In this document: positions 19,722 through 28,663 of the stretch, piece by piece | Numbering within the stretch: position 1 is the first letter of the stretch | How the letters are laid out: the number at the start of each line of letters is the position of its first letter | Source of the DNA: Nostoc sp. NMS7 | GTDB taxonomy: Bacteria > Cyanobacteriota > Cyanobacteriia > Cyanobacteriales > Nostocaceae | Length of the DNA: 64,000 nucleotides | NCBI RefSeq assembly: GCF_017115085.1 | Contig: NZ_JABXKJ010000231.1 | Coordinates: 124,001-188,000, forward strand | Direction: 5' to 3' | Program-made: the position numbers and the translations under genes | The notes under the pieces: generated by a model | Told to the model about the DNA's origin: nothing | The model's input: only the letters and a program-made list of their open reading frames with translations | Databases searched by the model: none

Positions 19722-20228
19722 CTATATTAACCAACCAAGTTGCGTGCCATTATCAATATACTCTTGCATCTTATCTTGCAAAATTCGTAAGTTATCGCTC
19801 TCAGAACGCAATTCAATTACAAACTCAGGACAAATCGGTGCAAACTTTTTTCGCAGTTCTGCTGGTATCGCTTCCCAGCGATCGCATTTTATCCACGCCG
19901 CATCTGGAGATCGCACCGCACCATTCGGCAAAGTAAACCCACCACTGGAACCAAACCCTACACCTGTACCATCTTGCTTTGTCCAAATACCCAACTGACC
20001 AATAATTTCAAAGTTACGTTGGCTAGTTTCTGCATCTGTTGGAGACATAATCACTAATTCTCCCACAGCATTGCGTTCGATGCGAAAGTCGCGATTTAGC
20101 TGACAAAATTCATAAAACTGGTCTTCGGTTAGTGCGTAGGCGTAGCCCGTCGTAGACATCGCAGGTTGCAATTGCAAGACCATTGGTATAATTTCTGTGG
20201 CTACAGGTAAGTTGGTATTCATATTCAT
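19722..20228 (-). pseudogene. Uma2-family endonuclease, C-terminally truncated
   Basis: About 168 residues of a Uma2/DUF820 protein (PD-(D/E)xK nuclease fold) with ALTEDQFYEFCQLNRDFRIER, SPDAAWI and FVIELRSESD, the usual core. The frame stops at QLGWLI, where family members normally continue with NP and about 20-25 more residues. It is therefore cut at the 3' end and may be inactive or only partly functional. ATG at 20228 preferred; a GTG at 20243 is also open. Uma2 genes are multicopy in cyanobacteria and their role is unclear. Confidence 0.8.
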
Positions 20229-20351
20229 TTTTGGGGACTTCACCTGTCTTCAGGATATATCTTGGCAAAATTTTAGGGGTGGTTTCGTAACCACCCCTTT
20301 ATTCCCCTAATATTTAGAATTTAGTTACAGCCCCCTGAATGGGAAGTTAAT

Positions 20352-21965
20352 TTACTCAGAAATATTAATCGAACTTTCAAATTGAGAATTAGCCAATGTT
20401 GGTGCAGAGAAGATACGCGAGTATAGACTTGATGGTTGTTGATGAGCAACAACTGGTAGAACTTGACGAGCATGGGCGGCTAATTCCACTGCCTTTACAT
20501 CATAAGTCTGCGTTGCCAATTTGGGATAAAACCCGATTCCGATGATTGGCAGCAGCAAACAAGCGGTAATAAATATTTCGCGGGGTTTGACATCAGATAT
20601 TACAGCATCCAAGTGCAACTCTTGACTTTGTTCACCGTAGAACACTTGACGCAGCATCGACAGTAAATAAATTGGTGTCAAAATCACGCCAACGGCTGAC
20701 AGCAGTACGACTACAACTTTGAAGCTGGAACTGTAAACATCACTGGTGGCGATACCGAGAAATACCATCAACTCACCCACAAAACCACTCATTCCGGGTA
20801 AGGCGAGAGAAGCCATTGAACCAATGGTAAACAGAGCAAAGGTTTTGGGCATTACTTTGGCCATACCGCCCATTTTATCCATCATCAAGGTGTGGGTGCG
20901 ATCGTAAGTCACGCCAGACAGGAAGAACAAGCTAGCAGCAATCAAGCCGTGGGAAACCATCTGTAGCACTGCACCACTAATACCCAGTTCTGTGTAGGAG
21001 GCAATCCCAATCAGCACAAATCCCATGTGGGCAATTGAAGAGTAAGCCAAGCGGCGTTTGAGATTGGTTTGGGCAAAGGCACAGCAAGCACCGTAGACAA
21101 TATTCACTACACCCAAAACCGCTAACACTGGCGCAAAAGTCACATGGGCATTGGGCAACATTTCCACATTGAAGCGGATGACGGCATAACCACCCATTTT
21201 TAACAACACACCAGCCAAAATCATCGAACCGGGTGCTGATGCTTCACCGTGAGCATCAGGTAGCCAAGTGTGTAAAGGGAAAATCGGTAACTTCACCCCG
21301 AAGGCTATCAAGAAACCTGCATAAACCAACAATTCCAAGGTTTTGGGGTATTCTTTCATTCCCAGAGCTGCCATGTCGAAGGTGATGGTATCTCCAGAGA
21401 ATGCCATTGCAAAACCGGCAATCAAGATAAATATTGATGCGGCGGCGGTGTAAAGAATGAATTTGGTAGCCGCATAACGGCGATTTTGTCCTCCCCAGAT
21501 GGAAATCAGCAGGTAAACCGGCACTAACTCGATTTCCCACATCAGGAAGAACAACAGCAAATCCTGGGCGACAAATACGCCAAGCTGGGCGCTGTACATT
21601 GCTAACATCAAACCATAAAATAATCGCGGCTTGGTGGTAACTTTCCAAGCCGCGAATATTGCGAGGGTATTTATTAAACCTGTCAGAAGCAGTAAGGGCA
21701 TCGATAATCCATCAACCCCCACCGCCCAATGCAAACCTAACTGTGGTACCCAAGGATAGTTTTCTACAAGTTGGAGTCTTGAACTCTGGAAGTCGTACTT
21801 ATACCAAAAGGCATAAATCATCAGTGCAAAGTCAGCGATCGCAACTCCCAAACCATACCACCGAATGGTTCTACCTTCCTTGTCTGGGATTAGGGGGATG
21901 GCTAAGGCAGCCACCAAGGGTAAGAGGATTATGGCTGTTAGCCAAGGAAATTCAATAGCATTCAT
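20352..21965 (-). CDS. ndhD: NAD(P)H-quinone oxidoreductase subunit NdhD
   Basis: About 537 residues with 13-14 membrane helices, the antiporter-like ND4 subunit of the cyanobacterial NDH-1 complex in the thylakoid membrane. Recognisable segments include [33 protein letters not shown] (with the conserved Glu) and [26 protein letters not shown]. It belongs to the NdhD1/D2 type linked to respiration and cyclic electron flow. The ATG at 21965 is chosen over the upstream TTG at 21977 because MNAIEFPWL fits the usual start. Its usual partner ndhF is not in this window. Confidence 0.95.
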   Translation of the reverse strand: MNAIEFPWLTAIILLPLVAALAIPLIPDKEGRTIRWYGLGVAIADFALMIYAFWYKYDFQSSRLQLVENYPWVPQLGLHWAVGVDGLSMPLLLLTGLINTLAIFAAWKVTTKPRLFYGLMLAMYSAQLGVFVAQDLLLFFLMWEIELVPVYLLISIWGGQNRRYAATKFILYTAAASIFILIAGFAMAFSGDTITFDMAALGMKEYPKTLELLVYAGFLIAFGVKLPIFPLHTWLPDAHGEASAPGSMILAGVLLKMGGYAVIRFNVEMLPNAHVTFAPVLAVLGVVNIVYGACCAFAQTNLKRRLAYSSIAHMGFVLIGIASYTELGISGAVLQMVSHGLIAASLFFLSGVTYDRTHTLMMDKMGGMAKVMPKTFALFTIGSMASLALPGMSGFVGELMVFLGIATSDVYSSSFKVVVVLLSAVGVILTPIYLLSMLRQVFYGEQSQELHLDAVISDVKPREIFITACLLLPIIGIGFYPKLATQTYDVKAVELAAHARQVLPVVAHQQPSSLYSRIFSAPTLANSQFESSINISE

Positions 21966-21977
21966 CACTTCTGACAA

Positions 21978-22602
21978 TCAATTTGCTCTCTCACTTTTAG
22001 TTACATTATATGAAGCTATTTGTACTTTTGTAACCTTTATTGAAGTTTAAAAGATTAAATTTTTGCTTCCAACAGGAATATATACTCATTGAATGTGAAT
22101 TTATCAGGACAAATAAGAATAAATACTTATCAGATTTTGACGGGTTATAAATGTAAACTTTTGCAAGGTCAAGAAAAAACAGCAGCTAAAGCCCAATACG
22201 CTTGGGTTAAGGCTTAACTCTTTGTCAAAGTCAATTTTTTTAACCAGCTGCCTTCTTTACGAGATGCTGCGCGATCGCAAATCTCAAATCTCAAATCGTT
22301 TGACAATTGTCCAAACTTCCCCATGCGATCCGACATCGGGAACGGAGATTGTCTTAAACTCAGTAATGAAGGGCTTGTCATAAACCAGGAGTCAGAATTC
22401 AGGAGTCAGAATTGCTGAATATTCTACCCATAAAGGGATAGAGTTTTAATCAGGAAGAATATTTAATACTAGTTTTGCGTACACTTCAGCACAAGTCAGT
22501 GACCGCCAAGGACGAAAGCGCGTAGCGGGACGAAGTAGGGTTTTAACCAGTTCTGCCATGATAGGTTATGACTGGAATTGATTACTAAAGGCAAGCAAAA
22601 TT
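21978..22602. other. Intergenic region between ndhD and the peroxiredoxin gene
   Basis: About 625 bp between divergent genes, with no convincing reading frame. It contains the inverted repeat AGCCCAATACGCTTGGGTT (about 22190-22208), a direct repeat CAGGAGTCAGAATT (about 22387-22415) and one HIP1-like site. Regulatory elements for both genes probably lie here, but none is clear. Confidence 0.5.
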
Positions 22603-23337
22603 ATGTTCACCGATCGCAAAGGGCAAAGAGTACCGAATGTCACTTTCCATACTCGCAATAACAACGACTGGGTGGACGTGACAACCGATGAATTGTTTGC
22701 TGATAAGACAGTGGTTGTCTTCTCTTTACCGGGTGCTTATACTCCAACTTGTTCATCAACTCATCTCCCTGGCTACAACGAATTGGCTAAGGTTTTCAAG
22801 GAAAATGGTGTTGATGAGATTATCTGTATTTCTGTGAATGATGCCTTTGTGATGAACGAATGGGCGAAGGATCAAGAAGCAGAAAATATCACACTAATTC
22901 CTGATGGTAATGGTGAATTTACTGAAGGCATGGGTATGCTGGTAGATAAATCAGACTTAGGGTTTGGGAAGCGATCGTGGCGTTATTCTATGCTGGTGAA
23001 AGATGGTGTAATTAACCAGATGTTTATTGAGCCAGACGAGCCAGGAGATCCCTTTAAGGTGTCCGATGCCGAAACAATGCTTAGATACATCAACCCCCAA
23101 GCAGTGAAGCCGGAAGTAGTTTCTCTGTTTGCGAAAGTTGGTTGTCCCTTCTGTGCGCGTGCGAAGGCGATGCTCAAGGAACATGGCATCAACTACGAAG
23201 AAATTACCTTGGGTAAGGATATCACCACGCGATCGTTAAAAGCAGTTACAGGTGCGGCAACAGTTCCCCAAGTGTTTATCGATGGTAAATTAATTGGTGG
23301 TTCTGAGGCATTAGAAGCTTACTTTGCAGCTAAGTAG
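22603..23337 (+). CDS. Peroxiredoxin-glutaredoxin hybrid
   Basis: 244 residues. The N-terminal ~160 residues are a Prx5-type peroxiredoxin with the peroxidatic Cys in [16 protein letters not shown] (Cys50). The C-terminal ~75 residues are a glutaredoxin with the CPFC active site, [16 protein letters not shown]. The fusion lets glutathione reduce the peroxiredoxin directly, detoxifying peroxides in the cytoplasm. It is monocistronic, with a strong terminator 64 bp downstream. Length and domain order match known Prx-Grx hybrids. Confidence 0.95.
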   Translation: MFTDRKGQRVPNVTFHTRNNNDWVDVTTDELFADKTVVVFSLPGAYTPTCSSTHLPGYNELAKVFKENGVDEIICISVNDAFVMNEWAKDQEAENITLIPDGNGEFTEGMGMLVDKSDLGFGKRSWRYSMLVKDGVINQMFIEPDEPGDPFKVSDAETMLRYINPQAVKPEVVSLFAKVGCPFCARAKAMLKEHGINYEEITLGKDITTRSLKAVTGAATVPQVFIDGKLIGGSEALEAYFAAK

Positions 23338-23400
23338 GTTTTAGTTGGAGCGCACAACTGTTACCAAAGTCATGGTATTTTTTACCGTAGCCTAGCCACA

Positions 23401-23438
23401 GATCCCCGACTTCTTTGAGAAGTCGGGGATCTTTTTTT
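23401..23438 (+). terminator. Rho-independent terminator after prx-grx
   Basis: A 14-bp perfect stem, GATCCCCGACTTCT with AGAAGTCGGGGATC (23401-23414 and 23418-23431), 3-nt loop, then a run of T. Confidence 0.93.
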
Positions 23439-23552
23439 CAAAAGTCAGCAGTTAACAAATCTTTAGATGAGGAAATGTATTTTTGCCCAGTTACTAAGTA
23501 CTGATCATCTAAAATTGATTCGGATTAAATTTCCATTTATTTAAAAGAAAAT

Positions 23553-24893
23553 ATGTTTGCTAGAATCCGCCGAATTTTGAGTCAATTTTTTAGTAAATCA
23601 AGGACAATCAACAATGAACCACTGAATAAAGTGAGTTTGATTGTGATTATTTTAATTGATATTTTTATCTTGATTAATGTTTTTACGGGACTGGATGATA
23701 TTAGCAGATGGTATATCAGCCCGAACAAGGCTTATCCATGTTATTCAGAGTGGCAAGATTACCGGACAAAAACCACTAAAGATAAAGACTATGAAATTGT
23801 TAGACTTTCATTGCCATCTGACACGAACAATCAACTCAGTTTTCAGCGAAACTATCAACAAGCCGAAGCAGGACATCTGGGTAAGGTTTCTAAAACGTGC
23901 TTGCAATATGCCGATTATAAAGATAAGATTAACAATTCTGAAAAGCAGCAAATCATCAAAAATATTGATCAGAAACAAGCGAAAATCAGTAGGCTTGAAC
24001 AAGACGATCGCACTATTAAAGCCCAATATGACTCAACGCTTTTAGAAAAAATTGCCGGTCAGGATCGTCAACAATCAATTAATCAAGTCAGTGCTGAAAA
24101 AGCTAAACAGGCATTAGAACAAAATAATCGCCAAATTTCTACCCTTAAACAGGAAAATTCTACTCTGAAAAATGAATTGCTTACCAAACCTGAAAGCATT
24201 AGTTTTATAGCCTTTATTAAAGATGACAATCAATTCCGGGAAGTTGATAAAGGCTATAAAAAGGCATCATTTTGGTATCCAAGTATCCAGCTTGCTTTTC
24301 AGTCCTTCTTTCTTATACCACTGATTCTCATTGCCTTATCAGTTCACAAATTTGCCCAAGGAAGAGGATATGGACTCATCTCGCTAATTAGCTGGCATTT
24401 GCTAGTTATCTTTTTTATCCCACTAATCGTTAAAATATTTGAATTTCTTCAAATAGGTGTAATATTTAAATTCAGGACTTACGCAAACAATAGCCGAAAC
24501 CCTTATTTTCAGGTAGGGGCAATTCATGAATTGCCCCTACCGCGTGTACTTTTGCGTAAGTCCTATAAATTTTTATTTGATATCATTAGCGCCATTTTTG
24601 GTGGTTTACTTTTCCTGATCAGTTATATTTATATCTTACTGATTCCGATTATTGGTTTTGGAATTATCCAGTTTTTTCAAAAATTTGTCTTTAATGCTAA
24701 AGTCCAGGCAGCTAGCAGAGTTCAAAAATCACACTGCGTCAATTGTGCCAAGAAAATTCGAGATATTGATACTTACTGTCCGCACTGTGGTTATAATCAA
24801 TATATTGAATGCCAAAACTGTCATAATCTTACTTATAAACATTTGTCGTATTGTAAACATTGTGGAACTTCTCAAGATTCCAGTAAATTGTAA
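23553..24893 (+). CDS. Membrane protein with coiled coil and double zinc ribbon, carrying a MITE
   Basis: 446 residues, family not recognised. Order: N-terminal membrane helix (about 28-47), an extracytoplasmic region with a long coiled coil (about 125-205), two membrane helices (245-300), then helices at about 340-375, and a C-terminal double zinc ribbon (CVNCAKK, CPHCG, CQNCH, CKHCG). Residues about 308-338 are encoded by a complete MITE-like element (24474-24564), which keeps the frame open and adds a hydrophilic stretch (RTYANNSRNPYFQVGAIHEL). Whether the protein still works is unknown. It is followed closely by a PAP2 gene. Confidence 0.8.
   Translation: MFARIRRILSQFFSKSRTINNEPLNKVSLIVIILIDIFILINVFTGLDDISRWYISPNKAYPCYSEWQDYRTKTTKDKDYEIVRLSLPSDTNNQLSFQRNYQQAEAGHLGKVSKTCLQYADYKDKINNSEKQQIIKNIDQKQAKISRLEQDDRTIKAQYDSTLLEKIAGQDRQQSINQVSAEKAKQALEQNNRQISTLKQENSTLKNELLTKPESISFIAFIKDDNQFREVDKGYKKASFWYPSIQLAFQSFFLIPLILIALSVHKFAQGRGYGLISLISWHLLVIFFIPLIVKIFEFLQIGVIFKFRTYANNSRNPYFQVGAIHELPLPRVLLRKSYKFLFDIISAIFGGLLFLISYIYILLIPIIGFGIIQFFQKFVFNAKVQAASRVQKSHCVNCAKKIRDIDTYCPHCGYNQYIECQNCHNLTYKHLSYCKHCGTSQDSSKL
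24474..24564. repeat. MITE-like palindromic element, copy 2, inside a gene
   Basis: 91 bp with terminal inverted repeats (AGGACTTACGCAAA / TTTGCGTAAGTCCT) and the same central palindrome as copies 1 and 3. It is in the opposite orientation relative to those two and is read through in frame by the host gene. Confidence 0.92.
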
Positions 24894-24929
24894 TCAGTGA
24901 ATTCGTTTATCAGTCTTTTTAAGTTAGAT

Positions 24930-25721
24930 ATGGAAAAAGTGAAAACAGCCTATAAAGAGAGTCAATCACCTGTTTCTTTTCTCAAAAACCTGTTGATTGC
25001 GCGTTGGCGATCGCTCTTACTCCTCTTAATAGGTGTATATTTACCTTTGCAGGTCTTTGAAATCCTGACAGTGAAGATATGGCAGAATCAAGCTGGCTTA
25101 CCGTGGGATGTGCCTATTCTGTTAGCAGTTCATTCTACACTAAACCCACAGCTGGATGTTTTAGCGGTGACGCTAGCTACAATTGGATTGCCTTGGACGG
25201 CGATACCGATTTTAGGTGCGATCGCACTCATATTATTACTTCAAAAACGCTGGCGATCGCTAGCTTATTTACTCACCGCCTCAGTCGGAAGCATTATCAT
25301 CAACCGCACAGCAAAGGAATTAATGCATCGAGTCCGTCCACAATTATGGCAGTCCATTGCACCTGAGTCTAGTTTTGCATTTCCCAGCGCTCATGCCATG
25401 ACGAGTATAACTTTGGTAGCAATTTTGCTATTCTTAACTTGGGCTAGCTCTTGGCGCTGGTTGGTTCTCATGTTCGGCAGCTTATATGTAATAGCTATTG
25501 CGTGGTGTCGTCTCTATCTGGGGGTTCATTTTCCCAGTGATATTCTCGCGGGTTGGATGGTTGCATTAGGTTGGACAATTGGCGTCAGTCTAATTATCAA
25601 GCCCTATGGAACTCAAGCCAAATCTGTAGATAGCGATCGCTTCGCCAACGTCTTTGACGAACGCCCTGAAGATGAAACTACTTTACTCCCTGAAGAAAGA
25701 AAGTTGATAACTGAGGAGTGA
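24930..25721 (+). CDS. PAP2-family phosphatase
   Basis: About 263 residues with five to six membrane helices. The three phosphatase motifs are present: K-x6-R-P (KELMHRVRP), PSAH (FAFPSAHAMTS) and the S/C-R-x5-H-x3-D block (CRLYLGVHFPSD). Such enzymes remove phosphate from membrane lipids such as phosphatidate or undecaprenyl diphosphate; the substrate here cannot be told. The frame starts at a GTG (24897) three bases after the previous stop; the ATG at 24930 is preferred but not certain. The C-terminal tail is acidic and cytoplasmic. Confidence 0.9.
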   Translation: MEKVKTAYKESQSPVSFLKNLLIARWRSLLLLLIGVYLPLQVFEILTVKIWQNQAGLPWDVPILLAVHSTLNPQLDVLAVTLATIGLPWTAIPILGAIALILLLQKRWRSLAYLLTASVGSIIINRTAKELMHRVRPQLWQSIAPESSFAFPSAHAMTSITLVAILLFLTWASSWRWLVLMFGSLYVIAIAWCRLYLGVHFPSDILAGWMVALGWTIGVSLIIKPYGTQAKSVDSDRFANVFDERPEDETTLLPEERKLITEE

Positions 25722-26013
25722 TATTATATCCGCTTAAAAACTTATTATTTAGGCTGACGCACAGACACGACGAAAAGATTTTAATCATAAATGATCTGAA
25801 AGCTTGTTGCCGTGTCCATAATAAGATAGATTTACATATACAGATTTTGGACACAAGATCAGATTCATGACTCTAACCATGAATCGGGGTGGTAGCGAAA
25901 CAAATGGAAAATCTGTACTACTATAAAAAGTGAGTGTCACAAATAATTTCACTGTTTTCGCAATCAGATTGAAGTGCGTTAAAGTGAGCAATTGGAGTTA
26001 AGGATAGATTTAT

Positions 26014-26508
26014 ATGCGCTTGCCAATCGCAATTAGTGCCATTTTAGTGGCATCTTTGGGTTTGAATGCACCTGTAATGTCTCAACCTCGTATACAGGTA
26101 GCGCAAACACCAGCATCTACTAATTTCACCTTTGAACAATTTAAGATTAATTACCGATTATGGAGACGGCAAAGAATCCCTAACTATCGCTATGAATTCA
26201 CTAGAAGTTGCTATTGTTTCCCCAAAGCCACAGAACTAGTGATTATTGAAGTACGGAATGGTGTCACAACTTCCATAACTTCTAAAGAGACTGGTAAACC
26301 AGTAGATGCACAATTATTCCAAAAATACAATACTATTCCTAAACTCTTTAATATCATTAGAGATGCGCTGATTCAAAGAGCAGCAAATCTGACTGTACAA
26401 TATGATCCGATAATCGGCTATCCAACTCAAATTAACATTGATTATGATCGTCGAATAGCTGATGATGAAATCTTCTTCACAATTAAGAATCTGCAAAAAA
26501 TCAACTAA
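26014..26508 (+). CDS. Secreted DUF6174-like protein
   Basis: 164 residues. A signal peptide (about 1-23) ends near PVMSQ. The mature part has NYRYEFTRSCYCFP and VIIEVRNGVTTSI, the pattern I associate with DUF6174, small exported proteins of unknown function. The two Cys in CYCF may form a disulfide. It is monocistronic. No close functional partner is nearby. Confidence 0.75.
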   Translation: MRLPIAISAILVASLGLNAPVMSQPRIQVAQTPASTNFTFEQFKINYRLWRRQRIPNYRYEFTRSCYCFPKATELVIIEVRNGVTTSITSKETGKPVDAQLFQKYNTIPKLFNIIRDALIQRAANLTVQYDPIIGYPTQINIDYDRRIADDEIFFTIKNLQKIN

Positions 26509-26617
26509 ATATAGCTAACGAGAGTATTCATGTATAGCGGTTCTCAATTGCATAGAATACAGCCGATTCATTTATTAGTAATATTTTCCCAGGCATTGAA
26601 ATACACTCAAAAATAAA

Positions 26618-26890
26618 TTACGAGCCTTGGAAAAGGTCATTAATTGAACTTATACTCTGTTTAATTTGTTCTGTCAGAGAAGTTCTTAATAAGTCAAGGG
26701 TTTCGGCTGAAAAATTGAGTAATCCCAAAGCATATAATAGGCTCGAAATACCAATAAATAGAGCCAAAAATCTCCCAAAGCAACCGGGATTAATTTCAAT
26801 AAAACCTAATTTAGATTGCCCAATGACAGCAATCGTTATAAAAACAATTCCTGCTATTAAAAATGTGCTATTTGGAGTTAAATCTGTCAT
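26618..26890 (-). CDS. Small membrane protein, unknown
   Basis: 90 residues from the ATG at 26890, with two hydrophobic segments (FLIAGIVFITIAVIG and FLALFIGISSLLYALGLL) and an amphipathic C-terminus. The frame is open to 26992 without an ATG. No recognised family; possibly a conserved cyanobacterial hypothetical. Confidence 0.5.
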   Translation of the reverse strand: MTDLTPNSTFLIAGIVFITIAVIGQSKLGFIEINPGCFGRFLALFIGISSLLYALGLLNFSAETLDLLRTSLTEQIKQSISSINDLFQGS

Positions 26891-27129
26891 TTTTCTCTTC
26901 AGATGCCTCAGCCGAAATTTCCTGTTTTTGAACTCCAATACTAAAGCTTTTGTTAGTAGTGAGCGATTTATCGCTTTATATAAGATTCTCAAAGGCTAAA
27001 ACTACCAGGGATGAGTCGATGACGGAGATGTTCAACGTATTGACTCAAATCGCTGTTAACGATCTATTTCATCAGCAGATTCAAAACCTGCACCGTAGGC
27101 ATCGCTAACTCTATAATAATATATTGATA

Positions 27130-27678
27130 TTAAACTAAAAACGGACGCGCCAGAAAAAAGCTAGAAATTGATTTAGCATCTATCGGCTCTCCTTCCAGAA
27201 TAGCTTTCTCTAATTCTTCGGGAGTTAAAAATACAGTTTCGATATCCTCGTCTTTATCTTGTGGTGGTGGTGTCTCCAGCTTTGACAAATCTCGTGCTAG
27301 AAAAGCATAGATAATCTCATCAGAATAGCCGGGAGCTAGAAAAAATTCGCCTAGTTTGTCCCATTTTTGGGCACTATAGCCAGTTTCTTCGGCGATTTCA
27401 CGCTGTATTGTCTCTAAAGGTTCTTCATTTGGTTCTACAGTTCCCGCCGGAAATTCTAATATCCGTCCCTGAATTGCAAAACGATACTGGCGCACGAGTA
27501 CAAGTTTACCCTCTGCTGTCACTGGCACAGCTAAAGCACCACCAGGATGACGAATACATTCCCATTCTCCTTCCGATTTATTCGGCAAACGCAAGCGATT
27601 TACTTCAAAATCAAACTTGCGTCCTTTATAAAAAAAGCGTTGTTTCAGCAGTTGTGGTAATTCTCTACCTAATGGCAT
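27130..27678 (-). CDS. NUDIX hydrolase, ADP-ribose pyrophosphatase type
   Basis: 182 residues. A complete Nudix box runs from the Gly of GTVEPNEEPLETIQ through REIAEETGY, with the metal-binding REIAEE. N-terminal strands and the PGGALAVPV segment fit ADP-ribose pyrophosphatases, which hydrolyse ADP-ribose to AMP and ribose 5-phosphate. It lies 68 bp upstream of... the minus-strand partner folK starts further upstream on the same strand, so the two may share a transcript (folK first). Confidence 0.9.
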   Translation of the reverse strand: MPLGRELPQLLKQRFFYKGRKFDFEVNRLRLPNKSEGEWECIRHPGGALAVPVTAEGKLVLVRQYRFAIQGRILEFPAGTVEPNEEPLETIQREIAEETGYSAQKWDKLGEFFLAPGYSDEIIYAFLARDLSKLETPPPQDKDEDIETVFLTPEELEKAILEGEPIDAKSISSFFLARPFLV

Positions 27679-27746
27679 AGTAAAATCTGATTATCTGTGA
27701 ATACTGAGGTGAAATCAGCCTTCTTTTAGATTTAAGGATGGTATTT

Positions 27747-28262
27747 TTAATTGCCCATCCATAAATGTACATCAGAACAGTCTACCTGTTTGAGCAGTTC
27801 TTTAATAACACACCCAGAAACTGGTTCCATCCAATCTGGAGCAATTTCTGCAAGTGGTATTAACACAAAAGCCCGATCGCACATTCGTGGGTGGGGAATC
27901 TGGAGGTTTGGTGTATCCATAATTAAGTCATCATATAATAATAAATCTAAATCCAGGGTTCGTGGCCCCCAGCGTTCCTGACGCACACGCCCAAATTGTT
28001 GCTCAATTCCTAACAAAATTTCTAATAACTGCTGGGCTGTGATTTCTACCTGCAATGTGACGCAGCCATTTAGGTAATCTGGCTGTGGTGGACCGACGGC
28101 TTTAGTTTGGTACCAATTTGATCTGGCTTCTAAGAGAATACCTGGGGTTTGGGCTATAGTCTCGATAGCTGCTTCTAAAATTGTCTGTGAATCGCCCATA
28201 TTACTACCAAGGGCAAGGGCGCTTCGTCTGGGCTTTGCTTTGGAGTAGCCAGCAGCAGGCAT
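27747..28262 (-). CDS. folK: HPPK, 6-hydroxymethyl-7,8-dihydropterin pyrophosphokinase
   Basis: About 171 residues; transfers pyrophosphate from ATP to hydroxymethyl-dihydropterin in folate synthesis. Family segments: ALALGSNMGD, QFGRVRQERWGPRTLDLDLLLYDD and IPHPRMCDRAFVLIPLAEIAP. The ATG at 28262 has a strong AAGGAG six bases upstream and is chosen over the longer open frame to 28337. It precedes the NUDIX gene by 68 bp on the minus strand. The short basic N-terminal leader (YSKAKPRRS) is unusual but small. Confidence 0.95.
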   Translation of the reverse strand: MPAAGYSKAKPRRSALALGSNMGDSQTILEAAIETIAQTPGILLEARSNWYQTKAVGPPQPDYLNGCVTLQVEITAQQLLEILLGIEQQFGRVRQERWGPRTLDLDLLLYDDLIMDTPNLQIPHPRMCDRAFVLIPLAEIAPDWMEPVSGCVIKELLKQVDCSDVHLWMGN

Positions 28263-28603
28263 TGCACTCTCCTTAAATAAGCTGTTTTCGGGCTGTATTT
28301 GCGGATACTTTGCTGTACCTATTGCAGAAAATGTCAATAGTTTTTATCTTGCTAATATTTATCATAATTACAGGATTTTGACAAAATTAAATTCACGAAA
28401 TCTAAAAAACATTATTTTATGGTTAATTTAGTTAATTATTTATAGGATATTATACTAACAGAATCGTAGTGCGCTAACCCCAATGATTGATGGTGCGTTA
28501 GATAGTTTTTACTACTTTGAGCGAGGAACTGACGTGGGGAAGCTTACCTCCTAGTTCAAGCGAAGACCAACTAATTTGTGTGACTCTGGACAAGGAGGAA
28601 CGA

Positions 28604-28663
28604 ATGAGAGCAGCTAACCACCAACACATCTGGCGTAGGCGAGGCAGTTACCGAGCAAAATGA
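28604..28663 (+). CDS. Candidate 19-residue leader peptide coupled to PBP1A
   Basis: ATG at 28604 is preceded by a near-perfect AAGGAGG (28592-28598) at ideal spacing. The frame encodes MRAANHQHIWRRRGSYRAK and stops with TGA overlapping the ATG of the PBP gene (ATGA). The downstream ATG lacks its own good ribosome-binding site, so translational coupling is likely. The peptide is basic and has no recognised family. It is either a regulatory leader or only a ribosome-loading device. Confidence 0.55.
   Translation: MRAANHQHIWRRRGSYRAK

Noticed and set aside
25785-25991. Minus-strand 68-codon frame between PAP2 and DUF6174 genes
   Set aside because: No ribosome-binding site, no family resemblance and AT-rich random-looking composition.
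27681-27746. Separate regulatory site between folK and the NUDIX gene
   Set aside because: Only a short AT-rich gap with no repeat, hairpin or promoter-like pair.
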